Part shown: in pieces, positions 49,849 through 58,484 of the stretch | How positions within the stretch are numbered: position 1 is the first letter of the stretch | Layout of the letters: the number at the start of each line of letters is the position of its first letter | Assembly (NCBI GenBank): GCA_049323275.1 | Contig: JBMOOM010000021.1 | Location: 97,742 to 161,741 of the forward strand | Source: Taklimakanibacter sp049323275 | GTDB lineage: Bacteria > Pseudomonadota > Alphaproteobacteria > Rhizobiales > Aestuariivirgaceae | Length of the DNA stretch: 64,000 nucleotides | Reading direction: 5' to 3' | Position numbers and translations under genes: made by a program | Notes under the pieces: model-generated | Database searches by the model: none | Told to the model about the DNA's origin: nothing | Seen by the model: the letters and a program-made list of their open reading frames with translations, nothing else

Positions 49849-52800
49849 GTGGCCGAGGATATGACGTCCGATAACCCATCCGCGATCTCCGGCGTGGTCC
49901 TCATCGCGGCCGCGGAAAGCCGGATCGACACCTTGATGGGGCTTTTTGCAGCCATGCCCCGTGCCATGGGGGCGAGTTTTGTCGTCATTGTCCCCGGGCA
50001 CAACGGCTCTGCCGAAAGGCTGGCCGAACTGATCGGGCAGAACTCGGCGTTGCCGGTGAAGCCTGCGAAAACGAAGGATATTCTGCAGGCCGATACCGTT
50101 CATGTTCTGCCGGCCGACCGGGTGGGGATTCTCAAGAAATCTCGTTTCGTGCTGGAGTCGAAGCAGGGTGCTCCGAAGGCCCTCGTCGACAGTTTCCTGC
50201 TGTCCCTCGCCAATGATCAGGGCGAGAAGGCCATCGGCATCATCCTTTCCGGCCTTAACGGCGACGGCACGCTCGGCCTGACCGCGCTCAAGGAGGCCGG
50301 CGGCCTCGCCATCGCCGAGCTCACCGACGGCGTCGCGCAAAATCCGGCCGATCCGACCGGTATCGTTGACTATCTCCTGCCGCGTGATCGCATCATTCAG
50401 CGCCTGGCCAGTCATCTCTTCCACCGTGGCGCAAGTCCGGTCTCTCCCGACAAGTTCGAGGTCGGGCCTGAAGAGCTGCGCCGCATCGCCACGATCCTGC
50501 GCAACAAGACCGGCCATGACTTTCACAACTACAAGCAGAATACCTTCCTGAGGCGCATCCAGCGGCGCATGCAGGTCAATCAGATCGACAGCGTCGGCAA
50601 ATATGTGGACCTTCTGCGCGCCGATCCGGATGAGGCCAACCATCTGTTCCAGGAGCTGCTCATCGGCGTCACCCAATTTTTCCGAGACACCAAGGAATTC
50701 GATCTGCTCGAGACCAAGGTCGTGCCCAAGCTGTTCGAGGGCAAGGCGACCGGCGACCATATCCGCATCTGGGTGCTTGGCTGCGCCACCGGCGAGGAAG
50801 CTTATTCGATCGCGATCCTGCTGCGCGAGCAGATGGCGCGCATCGACGCCGTGCCGCATGTGCAGATCTTCGCGACTGACATAGACGGCCGCGCCCTTGC
50901 CGCGGCCCGGGTGGGGCGCTTCTCCGAGGCCATCGCCCGCGACGTCTCGCCGGAAAGGCTGGCGCGCTGGTTCATCCATGAAGGCAATACCTACAGCGTC
51001 GTCAAGGAGCTGCGCGAGATGTGCATCTTCTCTTCGCACAATCTCATCAAGGACGCGCCCTTCTCGCGCATCGACCTGATTTCCTGCCGCAACCTGCTGA
51101 TCTATCTCAATGCCGACCTGCAGAACCGCATCATTCCCCTGTTCCATTTCTCGCTGAGGCCTGGCGGCTACCTTTTCCTCGGGCCCTCCGAAAGCGTGAC
51201 CCGGCATGCCAAGCTGTTCTCGCCCGTCGACCGGCGGCATCGTATCTTTCAGCGCCAGGACACGATCACCCGGGTCCTGCCGGAATTCCCGCTCTCGAGC
51301 CGCATCGAACGCAGTGACGGCGCCGGCGAGCCGCATGCTCCGGGCCGGACCCGGTCCGTCGAGCCCGGCATCGCCAAGCGCGCCGAGCGCATCGCCGAGC
51401 GCCACATGCCGGCCTACATTATCGTCGACGACCAAAGCGAGGTCCTGCATTTTTCCGGCCGCACCGGCCGCTATCTGGAGCCGACGACCGGATCGGCCAA
51501 TCTCAACCTGCTGAGCCTCGTTCATCGCGATCTGCGCCTTGATCTGCGCGCCAGCCTGCTCAAGGCGGCGACTGACCGGACCGCCGTCAAGACCGACAAG
51601 ATCATCATGGGCGTCAATGGCAGCCGGCTCGGTGTCACCATTGTGATCGAGCCGCTGCTCAACAGTCCTGGCGAGCCGCAGGCTTTCGTCATTTTCTTCC
51701 ACGATGCTGAGGTCACCGGCGAGGACGCGCCCGCCGAGAACGCCAATTCGAGCATTATCCGGGACGAGCATGTGCAGCGCATCGAAGCCGAGCTGCGCCT
51801 CACCAAGGAGCGGCTGCAGGCCACCATCGAGGAACTCGAGAGCACGAATGAAGAGCTGAAGTCCTCCAATGAGGAATATCAGTCGATCAACGAGGAGCTG
51901 CAATCGGCCAATGAGGAGCTCGAAACCTCCAAGGAGGAGCTGCAATCGGTCAATGAGGAGTTGCAGACGGTCAATGGTGAGCTCGGCCATCGCGTTCATG
52001 AGCTGGCGCGCGCCAATAGCGACCTCAAGAATCTGCTCGAGAGCACCCAGATCGCGACAATTTTCCTCGACAACGAGTTCAGGGTGAAGAGCTTCACGCC
52101 CGCCGTCGCCGAGATCTTTCATCTGATCGAAAGCGATGTAGGCCGGCCGATCGTGCATATCGCGCCGCGCATCGCCTATGACGATCTCCAGGAGGATGTG
52201 CGCAAGGTCCTTCGCACGCTTCACACGGTCGAGCGCGAGGTCGAGGACCCGGCGAGCGGAACGCGGTACCTGGTGCGTGTGCTGCCCTATCGCAGCATAG
52301 AGAACTTCATCGCCGGCGTGGTTCTGACCTTCATGGATATCACGGCCACGGCGCGCGCCGAGAAGGCGCTCCTGGAAAGCGAGGAGCGCTTCCGCAATAT
52401 CGCCCAGACGGTGGCCGCCTTCCTTTTCATCGCCACGCCCGATTTCGAATGGGAATATGTGAATCCGCCCTTCTATCAGTTCACCGGCATATCCGACGGC
52501 GAGGCCTTGGGCATAGGCTGGCAGTCGGCGGTCCATCCCGATGATGCGGAGCAGATGCGCCGTCGCCTGGTGCAGTCCACCAAGGGCGGATCGCCCTTCG
52601 AGATCGAATTCCGCCTGCGCAACGCTTCGGGCACCTACCAATGGTTCCTGGGCAACGCCGAGCCGATCATTTCGCCGACGGGCGAAATCACCAAGTGGTT
52701 CGGCTCGTGCCTCAACATCCAGGCCCGCAAGCGGGCGGAGGAGCGCCAGCAGCTTCTCCTGGCCGAATTGCAGCACAGGGTGAAGAACATTCTCGCGGTC

Positions 52801-53361
52801 GTGCGCGCGCTTGCCAACCGCACCGCCGACAGCGCGCAAGATCTTGAGGATTTCAAGGCGCATTTCGAAGGACGTCTGAGCGCCGTGGCGCGCACGCAGA
52901 ATATTCTCGCGCGCACGGCGGAGGGCGGTGTCGACCTGGCCGAGCTCGTTCACGAGGAACTTGTCGGTCATGTCGTGCATTATGAAGATCAGGTCAGCGT
53001 GGAAGGGCCGGAGGTCAAACTGCGCGCCAAACCTGCCGAGACCCTCAGTCTCGCCATTCATGAGCTCACCACCAACGCCGTGAAATACGGGGCGTTGTCC
53101 ACCATTTCCGGGCATATCACCGTGGCCTGGCAACTCAAGGACGGGCCCGGCGGCCGGCGTTTGGTCTTCGAGTGGGTTGAGAGCGGCGTCACCCAGACCG
53201 ACAACGAGCCGAAACGAAGAGGCTTTGGGCGCGAGCTCATCGAGCGGGGGCTGCCGCATGAGCTCAGGGCGAATACGGCGCTGGAGTTTGGCAAGGACGG
53301 GATTAGGTGCATAATAGACCTGCCCGTTGGCAACGCCATGATAAGCGAGGAGAAGACCTAG
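49849..53361 (+). CDS. CheB/CheR/PAS/HWE hybrid sensor kinase
   Basis: 1170 residues. In order: a CheB-like domain (about 15-195), CheR methyltransferase (about 205-470; LGCATGEEAYSIAILL, RNLLIYLN), a long coiled coil (about 640-730, repeats of NEEL), PAS domains (about 730-860 and 865-985), and a C-terminal HWE histidine kinase (LLLAELQHRVKNILAVVRAL, then AIHELTTNAVKYGAL). The CheB nucleophile motif GxSAGG has become AAAESR, so the Ser is missing while the Asp region GLNGDGTLGL remains: the esterase is probably inactive. It starts at GTG 49849 or ATG 49861. The response regulator gene follows with no gap and is its likely partner. Confidence 0.92.
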   Translation: MAEDMTSDNPSAISGVVLIAAAESRIDTLMGLFAAMPRAMGASFVVIVPGHNGSAERLAELIGQNSALPVKPAKTKDILQADTVHVLPADRVGILKKSRFVLESKQGAPKALVDSFLLSLANDQGEKAIGIILSGLNGDGTLGLTALKEAGGLAIAELTDGVAQNPADPTGIVDYLLPRDRIIQRLASHLFHRGASPVSPDKFEVGPEELRRIATILRNKTGHDFHNYKQNTFLRRIQRRMQVNQIDSVGKYVDLLRADPDEANHLFQELLIGVTQFFRDTKEFDLLETKVVPKLFEGKATGDHIRIWVLGCATGEEAYSIAILLREQMARIDAVPHVQIFATDIDGRALAAARVGRFSEAIARDVSPERLARWFIHEGNTYSVVKELREMCIFSSHNLIKDAPFSRIDLISCRNLLIYLNADLQNRIIPLFHFSLRPGGYLFLGPSESVTRHAKLFSPVDRRHRIFQRQDTITRVLPEFPLSSRIERSDGAGEPHAPGRTRSVEPGIAKRAERIAERHMPAYIIVDDQSEVLHFSGRTGRYLEPTTGSANLNLLSLVHRDLRLDLRASLLKAATDRTAVKTDKIIMGVNGSRLGVTIVIEPLLNSPGEPQAFVIFFHDAEVTGEDAPAENANSSIIRDEHVQRIEAELRLTKERLQATIEELESTNEELKSSNEEYQSINEELQSANEELETSKEELQSVNEELQTVNGELGHRVHELARANSDLKNLLESTQIATIFLDNEFRVKSFTPAVAEIFHLIESDVGRPIVHIAPRIAYDDLQEDVRKVLRTLHTVEREVEDPASGTRYLVRVLPYRSIENFIAGVVLTFMDITATARAEKALLESEERFRNIAQTVAAFLFIATPDFEWEYVNPPFYQFTGISDGEALGIGWQSAVHPDDAEQMRRRLVQSTKGGSPFEIEFRLRNASGTYQWFLGNAEPIISPTGEITKWFGSCLNIQARKRAEERQQLLLAELQHRVKNILAVVRALANRTADSAQDLEDFKAHFEGRLSAVARTQNILARTAEGGVDLAELVHEELVGHVVHYEDQVSVEGPEVKLRAKPAETLSLAIHELTTNAVKYGALSTISGHITVAWQLKDGPGGRRLVFEWVESGVTQTDNEPKRRGFGRELIERGLPHELRANTALEFGKDGIRCIIDLPVGNAMISEEKT

Positions 53362-53742
53362 ATGGAGGCGGCGGAGCAGATATCCTTGAGACACAAGAAG
53401 GTTTTGATTGTCGAAGATCAATATCTGATTGCCGCGGATTTGAGCCGTGCGTTGACAAAGCTCGGCGGCACGATCGTGGGGCCCGTCGCCAGCACGGAGG
53501 CGGCCCAGGCGCGGATGGCGGAAAGCTCCATCGATTTCGCCTTCCTCGACATCAATCTTGATGAGGAGACCGTCTTTCCCTTGGCGGACGATCTCGAACG
53601 GCGCGGCATACCTTTCGTCTTTGCAACCGGGCATGATGCATCCATCGTGCCCGAAAGGTTCAAGTCCAAGCCTCGTCTCGAGAAGCCCTTCACGGCGCAG
53701 GCGCTGTTGGAGGTGATCCGCCGGCTGAAGCCTGTAACCTAG
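53362..53742 (+). CDS. Single-domain response regulator
   Basis: 126 residues, receiver domain only: acidic pair in VLIVEDQYLIA, phosphoacceptor Asp in FAFLDINLDEE, Thr in FVFATGHD and Lys in LEKPFTAQAL. It begins directly after the HWE kinase stop, so it is the probable phosphoryl acceptor. Without an output domain it likely acts as a phosphate shuttle or sink, as known in general-stress pathways with HWE kinases. Confidence 0.94.
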   Translation: MEAAEQISLRHKKVLIVEDQYLIAADLSRALTKLGGTIVGPVASTEAAQARMAESSIDFAFLDINLDEETVFPLADDLERRGIPFVFATGHDASIVPERFKSKPRLEKPFTAQALLEVIRRLKPVT

Positions 53743-53752
53743 CCGCTCCGCC

Positions 53753-54502
53753 ATGCCCAGGACAGCCCTGCTGGCACAATCCGCGGCGCTGATCACCCGC
53801 TTCAGGTCGCTCGTGCCCGTTTCGGAAGCGGACATGGTGTTCCTGCTGAACCATCTCGGCCCTCCGGAGCGCCATGCCAATGGCGCCGAGTTGCTTCGGG
53901 AGGGCGAGATCATCGCCAATCCGCGCTACATTCTTAGCGGCTGGGCCTTGCGCACCCGGTATTTGTCTGATGGCCGGCGCCAGATATTCGGATTCGTGCT
54001 GCCCGGCGACGCCATCGGGCTGTGCGAGCGTGACAGGCCTCTGGCGGCGACCAACATCATCGCCTGCACGCCGGTGACGCTCTGCGATGCGACCGCGGTG
54101 CGGTCGGTCTGTCTCGGCGTCAGCGGCGGCTTTCCGCAGATCACGCATGCGCATCAGCTCGCCAATGCGTTGGACGAGGTCTATCTGCTCAATCAGATCA
54201 TCCGTATCGGCCGGCAGACGGCCTATGAGCGTCTGGTTCATCTCATTCTTGAGCTGCATGCGCGCTGCCTGATGGCAGGCCTGTGCGACGAGACGAGCTT
54301 CGAGATGCCGCTTACCCAGGAGATGCTGGCCGACACGCTGGGCCTCAGCATCGTCCATGTGAACCGCACTCTGCAGGCGCTCCGCCGCGAGCAGTTGATC
54401 GAGCAGCGGTCTGCGCTCGTTACTTTGAAGGACAGAGCCAGGCTGATGGCGATCAGCGAATATGTCGAACCTGCCGTGGCCGCCGAGAAATCACGGCGCT
54501 GA
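53753..54502 (+). CDS. Crp/Fnr-family transcriptional regulator
   Basis: 249 residues. The N-terminal cyclic-nucleotide-binding fold covers about 15-135 (ILSGWALRTRYLSDGRRQIFGFVLPGDAIG), then a dimerisation helix and a winged helix-turn-helix near 185-220 (LTQEMLADTLGLSIVHVNRTLQAL). No Fe-S Cys cluster of Fnr type is visible. Effector unknown. It lies 10 bp after the response regulator and overlaps the convergent HWE kinase by 12 bp. Confidence 0.93.
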   Translation: MPRTALLAQSAALITRFRSLVPVSEADMVFLLNHLGPPERHANGAELLREGEIIANPRYILSGWALRTRYLSDGRRQIFGFVLPGDAIGLCERDRPLAATNIIACTPVTLCDATAVRSVCLGVSGGFPQITHAHQLANALDEVYLLNQIIRIGRQTAYERLVHLILELHARCLMAGLCDETSFEMPLTQEMLADTLGLSIVHVNRTLQALRREQLIEQRSALVTLKDRARLMAISEYVEPAVAAEKSRR

Positions 54503-55888
54503 CACCCGATCCGGATGCGCAGCCGCCGGCGCTTTGCCCGTAACGTCCTGGATCTTTTTCAGGTGCATCGCGAAACGGACGCCGTCCGCTCCACGATGGA
54601 ACTGAACCACGCCATCCTCGTGCGCGGCGAGATGGTTGAGCAAATGGGTGCCGAATCCGGGTTTCGCGGTCGTAGGCGGCAGGGGCCCCCCGACCTCCTG
54701 CCAGCTCAACCTGATCGTCTCGTCCGGCATTTCCATCCAGGCAATTGTGACGCTCCCGGTGGCGCTCGACCAGGCGCCATGCTTGAGCGAGTTGGTGGCG
54801 AGCTCGTGGAGAGCGAGTGAAAGTGAGAGGGAATCCATGAACTCCACGCCGATGCGATCCGATCCCTCGATGGTGAGGCGGCCTTCATATGTGCTGGCAA
54901 AGGAGGCGAGGACGTCGCCGACCAGCGTGCCGATCGCCGGGGCCGTCCAGCTGCGCGCATTCAGCGTGGTGGCGTGGGCAAGCGCCTCCAGTCGGGCGCC
55001 AAAGTCGCGCCTCTCCTCATCCGTCGTGGATTGCAGCGTTTGGCCGGCAATGGCATTGATGGTCGCAATCACGTTCTTGATGCGATGGCGCATCTCGCGC
55101 AGCAGCAGGTCCTGATACTCGTGGAAGCGCCGCTGCAGGCTGATGTCGCGGGCGATCTTGGATGCGCCCACCAATCGGTCGTGGCCGTCGATCAGGGGCG
55201 AGACGGTAAGTGAAACATCGATGAGCCGGCCGTCCTTGTGGCGCCTGACGGTCTGGAAATGATCGATCTTTTCGCGCTGCATCAGCCGGTTCAGAATCGA
55301 CTGCTCCTCATCCAGCCGGTCCGGTGGTATGATCCGGCTGATCGGCTCGCCGATCATCTCGTCGGCGGTGTAGCCGAAAATCTGCTCGGCGCCACGGTTC
55401 CACGAGGTCACGATCCCGTTGAGATCCTTGCTGATGATCGCATCGTCGGAGCTCTCGACGATGGCCACCAGCCTGCGACCGTTCAATTCTTCGCGTTTGC
55501 GCTCGGTAATATCGATCAGAAAATTGCAGCCGCCCATCAGCCGGCCGGCCACGTCGAAGACCGGGTTGGGGAACGGCATGAAAGGGATGCGAAAGCCGTC
55601 TGGCCGTTCGGCTATGGCTTCGCCGCCGCTGACCGGCCGGCCCTGCGTGAGAGAAATGGCCATCGGGCATTCTTCATGCGCCATGGGTCTGCCATCAGGC
55701 CAATACAGCTTCCACGATCCGCACCATTTCGCCGTGCCGATTTCGGGGTGCAGGCCCCAGAAGCGGGCGGCGGCTTCGTTATAATAGATAAGGGCTCCCT
55801 GACTGTCGGTGGCGTAGATCGGCACCGTCGCCTGGTCGAGCATTTCCCTTAAGAATTCTGATGAGAGAGGCTGGGCTGGGGATGTCAT
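54491..55888 (-). CDS. PAS-PAS HWE-family histidine kinase
   Basis: 465 residues, no membrane segment. Two PAS domains (about 10-130, and 135-255 with DAIISKDLNGIVTSWNRGAEQIFGY) are followed by an HWE kinase core with REMRHRIKNVIATINAIAGQ, LALHELATNSLKHGAW and PGFGTHLLNHL. Soluble sensors of this type often feed the PhyR/NepR/EcfG general stress cascade; PhyR, NepR and EcfG themselves are not in this window. The end overlaps the Crp-type regulator gene by 12 bp. Confidence 0.93.
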   Translation of the reverse strand: MTSPAQPLSSEFLREMLDQATVPIYATDSQGALIYYNEAAARFWGLHPEIGTAKWCGSWKLYWPDGRPMAHEECPMAISLTQGRPVSGGEAIAERPDGFRIPFMPFPNPVFDVAGRLMGGCNFLIDITERKREELNGRRLVAIVESSDDAIISKDLNGIVTSWNRGAEQIFGYTADEMIGEPISRIIPPDRLDEEQSILNRLMQREKIDHFQTVRRHKDGRLIDVSLTVSPLIDGHDRLVGASKIARDISLQRRFHEYQDLLLREMRHRIKNVIATINAIAGQTLQSTTDEERRDFGARLEALAHATTLNARSWTAPAIGTLVGDVLASFASTYEGRLTIEGSDRIGVEFMDSLSLSLALHELATNSLKHGAWSSATGSVTIAWMEMPDETIRLSWQEVGGPLPPTTAKPGFGTHLLNHLAAHEDGVVQFHRGADGVRFAMHLKKIQDVTGKAPAAAHPDRVSAP

Positions 55889-56026
55889 TATCGCTGCTTT
55901 CCCAACCGCCGTAGAATGGAATGCCCCGCCCGTTCATTTAACTATGTAAATGCGGCCGGCAGGACGATCTTCCCGAATCGGGCGCAGGCAGCGCCGGTTT
56001 CTGCAATTTGTTGTTGCGGCGGGGGA

Positions 56027-56305
56027 TCAGAAACCAGCCGACGCCGGCACGGCCATCGAAGAGGTCCGGTCGCGGCGCAGCGCTTCGACTTCTGATTGGA
56101 GCGAGCGGACTTCTTCGCGCAATTCAGTTTCCGTCCTGCTGGCCCGGTAGTCGGCCGACAGGATGAGCGCCTCGCTGTCGCTACGGAAGATGCCCCCGGT
56201 GAGAGCGGCCGCGAGCCCGATGCCGGTCAGGACAATGCCGGCGACAAGACCGATGAAAAAGTCGCGCATCTGCAACGATCGAGTGAAAGCGAGGAGGCTT
56301 GTCAT
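56027..56305 (-). CDS. Small membrane-anchored coiled-coil protein
   Basis: 92 residues: an N-terminal membrane helix (FFIGLVAGIVLTGIGLAAAL) followed by a coiled coil (TETELREEVRSLQSEVEALRRD) and a short tail. The start at ATG 56305 fits the perfect EcfG promoter at 56337-56361. Function unknown; an envelope-stress role is inferred from the promoter. Confidence 0.72.
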   Translation of the reverse strand: MTSLLAFTRSLQMRDFFIGLVAGIVLTGIGLAAALTGGIFRSDSEALILSADYRASRTETELREEVRSLQSEVEALRRDRTSSMAVPASAGF

Positions 56306-56675
56306 GAAACGTTCCCTCGGCATGGCATCGCAGGGGAACGGCATTGCCGCGGATTGGTTCCTGATCGAGTTGGTGGTGGGGCAAAGGTCCATTCGTGGCG
56401 TGTCTTTTAGTGGGCGGGAGGGGAAAGTGCCTTCTAGACATGAATAGGCTTAACATACGTTAATGAAGCGGCGGGCATCCGCACGCAAAGTCAGGTATGG
56501 GCCGGCAGTTGACCTCTGGATTGAGCATGCCGCAGAACGACAATGTCGCTCTGCTTCTTTTGTATGGCGCCCCCAGGACACACCCGACGCTCCGGGGCGC
56601 AGGCAAGGATGACGCAAGCCCGACGGTTCATTTTTTGCGATCCGTCCGGCTCTGGCTTTTGGAGGGGAAACCGCA
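56306..56675. other. Divergent intergenic region
   Basis: 370 bp. It contains the leftward EcfG promoter 56337-56361 and a TTAAC-ATAC-GTTAA inverted repeat at 56450-56463. Short open frames from 56497 on lack ribosome sites and do not look like genes. Confidence 0.5.
56337..56361 (-). promoter_or_regulatory. EcfG-type promoter
   Basis: GGAAC (56361-56357), 16 bases, CGTT (56340-56337) on the minus strand, 32 bp upstream of ATG 56305. Confidence 0.75.
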
Positions 56676-56948
56676 ATGGACCGGGTCTCGCTCGCCACCA
56701 TTCTCATGATCGGCCTCTGCGTCGGCGGAGTGATCGGCCAGGCTTCGGCAAAGCGCATGGCGGCCTTTGCGCTCGACGTCGTCGCCGGCATGATCGGCGC
56801 ACTCGCGGGCGGCGTGCTGGTACCGGAGAGCGGTTTCATGGGCGGGAGCAATGCGGGGATTCTGCTCGCCTCGGTCCTTGGCGCCGTCGCGGTCCTTCTG
56901 AGCCTCCATCTGCTCAGGCGTGCGCTGCTGCGCGTGAGCGGTCCGTGA
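56676..56948 (+). CDS. GlsB/YeaQ/YmgE-family small membrane protein
   Basis: 90 residues with three hydrophobic segments and Gly-rich helices (MIGLCVGGVIGQASAKR, then VVAGMIGALAGGVLV, then GILLASVLGAVAVLL), the layout of transglycosylase-associated (GlsB/YeaQ) proteins. These are stress-linked inner-membrane proteins of unknown mechanism. GGAGG precedes ATG 56676. Confidence 0.85.
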   Translation: MDRVSLATILMIGLCVGGVIGQASAKRMAAFALDVVAGMIGALAGGVLVPESGFMGGSNAGILLASVLGAVAVLLSLHLLRRALLRVSGP

Positions 56949-56996
56949 GCCCGGTCCACAGCCGTAGAGGCTGAACGCGGCAGCCGGACTCCGCCA

Positions 56997-57605
56997 ATGA
57001 CCCTCATAGCGGGAATAGATTTCAGCAAGGGCCCTGTGGGCGTGGCGCGGTCGCTGATCGGCGCCGGGCTTTTCGTCAATGGCGTCGGGGGCCGCATCAT
57101 CGAGACCGAGGCCTATGATGTCTCGGACCCGGCATCGCATGGCTACCGGGGAGAAACGGCGCGCAATGCGGCCATGTTCGGACCGCCGGGCACCGCTTAT
57201 GTATATCGGTCCTACGGCCTGCATTGGTGCCTGAACCTGGTCTGCCGGAAGAGAGGGCAGGGTGCGGCCGTTCTCATTCGCGCTCTCGAGCCGCTTGCCG
57301 GAATCGCGATGATGACGAAGCGCCGCGGCAGCGACAGCCTGACGATCCTCTGCGCCGGGCCGGGGCGGCTTGCCCAGGCTCTCGCGATCGATGCCCGCCA
57401 TGACGGCCTGCCGCTCGACCGCCCGCCCTTCGAGTTTGTGCCGCGTGTCGGGCGCTGCCGGATCACCTGCTCGCCGCGCATCGGAATCACCCGGGCGAGG
57501 GATATGCATTGGCGCTTCGGCCTGGCCGGCTCTCCCTATCTGAGCCGCCCGGAGCCGGAAAGGGTGCGGCGGCCTCGGGGAACAGCCGGCCCTGGTAAAA
57601 GTTGA
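56997..57605 (+). CDS. 3-methyladenine DNA glycosylase (AAG/Mpg type)
   Basis: 202 residues of the human AAG-like family. The catalytic Glu is in RIIETEAYDVSDPASHGYRG, and the conserved FGPPGTAYVYRSYGLHWCLN and GPGRLAQALAID follow. It excises alkylated purines as the first step of base-excision repair. The 3' end overlaps the following HD-domain gene region only if that gene uses an upstream TTG. Confidence 0.95.
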   Translation: MTLIAGIDFSKGPVGVARSLIGAGLFVNGVGGRIIETEAYDVSDPASHGYRGETARNAAMFGPPGTAYVYRSYGLHWCLNLVCRKRGQGAAVLIRALEPLAGIAMMTKRRGSDSLTILCAGPGRLAQALAIDARHDGLPLDRPPFEFVPRVGRCRITCSPRIGITRARDMHWRFGLAGSPYLSRPEPERVRRPRGTAGPGKS

Positions 57606-57634
57606 AGAGAGCGGAACCAGGCGGGAGAAGCGCT

Positions 57635-58132
57635 GTGCAGACGCTCGTTTATGAGGCGATGGTATTCGCGCGCCAAGCCCATAGGGGCCAGAAGCGGAAA
57701 TACACCGACGAACCCTATTTCGGGCATTTGTCCGAAGTGGCCGGCATCACCGGCACGGTCACCGACAATCCCGAGGCCCTGGCGACGGCCTGGCTGCATG
57801 ATGTGGTCGAAGACCAGAATGTCGACATCCGCATCCTCGCCCAGCGTTTCGGCGACAGGGTCGCGGCGGGTGTCGTTGCGCTGTCCGACGTGGAAGAAGG
57901 AAACCGCGCCGAGCGTGAATCCGCCTCGCGCCGCCGTCTGCATGCCGCCGAAGGCTGGGTCCAGACGATCAAGGTCGCGGACATCATCAGCAACACCAGC
58001 GCGATCGCAACTCATGATCCTGGCTATGCGCCGAAATATCTGAGCGAGAAGCGGGCCATGCTGGACGTTCTCGACAAGGCTGAACCGCGCCTCAGGGAAA
58101 TTGCCCTGACGCAGCTGGGGGGTGAGAAATAG
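57635..58132 (+). CDS. HD-domain phosphohydrolase (RelA/SpoT hydrolase-like)
   Basis: 165 residues with an HD hydrolase core: FARQAHRGQKRKYTDEPYFGHLSEV, the HD pair in TAWLHDVVEDQNV and a late Asp in KVADIISNTS. This matches small alarmone hydrolase-like proteins (SAH/MESH1 type) that may cleave (p)ppGpp, but the activity is inferred. GTG 57635 has GGGAGAAG five bases upstream and starts directly at the family N-terminus; TTG 57602 is an alternative. Convergent with the EF-hand gene, stops abutting. Confidence 0.85.
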   Translation: MQTLVYEAMVFARQAHRGQKRKYTDEPYFGHLSEVAGITGTVTDNPEALATAWLHDVVEDQNVDIRILAQRFGDRVAAGVVALSDVEEGNRAERESASRRRLHAAEGWVQTIKVADIISNTSAIATHDPGYAPKYLSEKRAMLDVLDKAEPRLREIALTQLGGEK

Positions 58133-58402
58133 CTACATCTTTATCTTGTCGAAGGCGCCTTCCTGGCACGCCTTCAGGAATTCGTCGGCCTCGATTTTCT
58201 CACCCGTCGTATCCTTTGTTTTCATGTTCGCGCCGGTCATCGCTTCGGTATACATCTTGGCTTCGGCGCCAGCGACATTGCCGTCGCCATTGACATCCGC
58301 CTTCTTCCACAAGGCTTCACACTCGGCCTGGGACATGGCGGCGAAAGCCGGCGTGACGGACAGGCAGAGGGGAAGAAACAAAACGAACAGGGCCTTTTTC
58401 AT
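58133..58402 (-). CDS. Exported EF-hand protein
   Basis: 89 residues with a signal peptide (cleavage near AFAAM) and one canonical calcium loop DVNGDGNVAGAE (Asp-x-Asn-x-Asp-Gly, Glu at position 12), plus a more degenerate second half. Periplasmic calcium binding is likely; role unknown. AAGGAG lies seven bases before ATG 58402. Confidence 0.9.
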   Translation of the reverse strand: MKKALFVLFLPLCLSVTPAFAAMSQAECEALWKKADVNGDGNVAGAEAKMYTEAMTGANMKTKDTTGEKIEADEFLKACQEGAFDKIKM

Positions 58403-58484
58403 GCGTGTGCTCCTTGCGTGACATGGCGCGCGCCGGGCGCCGTCGGTGCCTGGAAAGTGGCGGCGCGGGAGGTTGGTTCCTATT

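Noticed and set aside
49789..53919. Minus-strand open frame of 1376 codons
   Set aside because: Complement shadow of the CheB/CheR/HWE kinase; the plus-strand protein has clear domains and the minus translation has none.
56497..56709. Small plus-strand frame (70 codons) before the GlsB-like gene, and its antisense
   Set aside because: No ribosome site and no protein-like composition; overlaps the leader of 56676.
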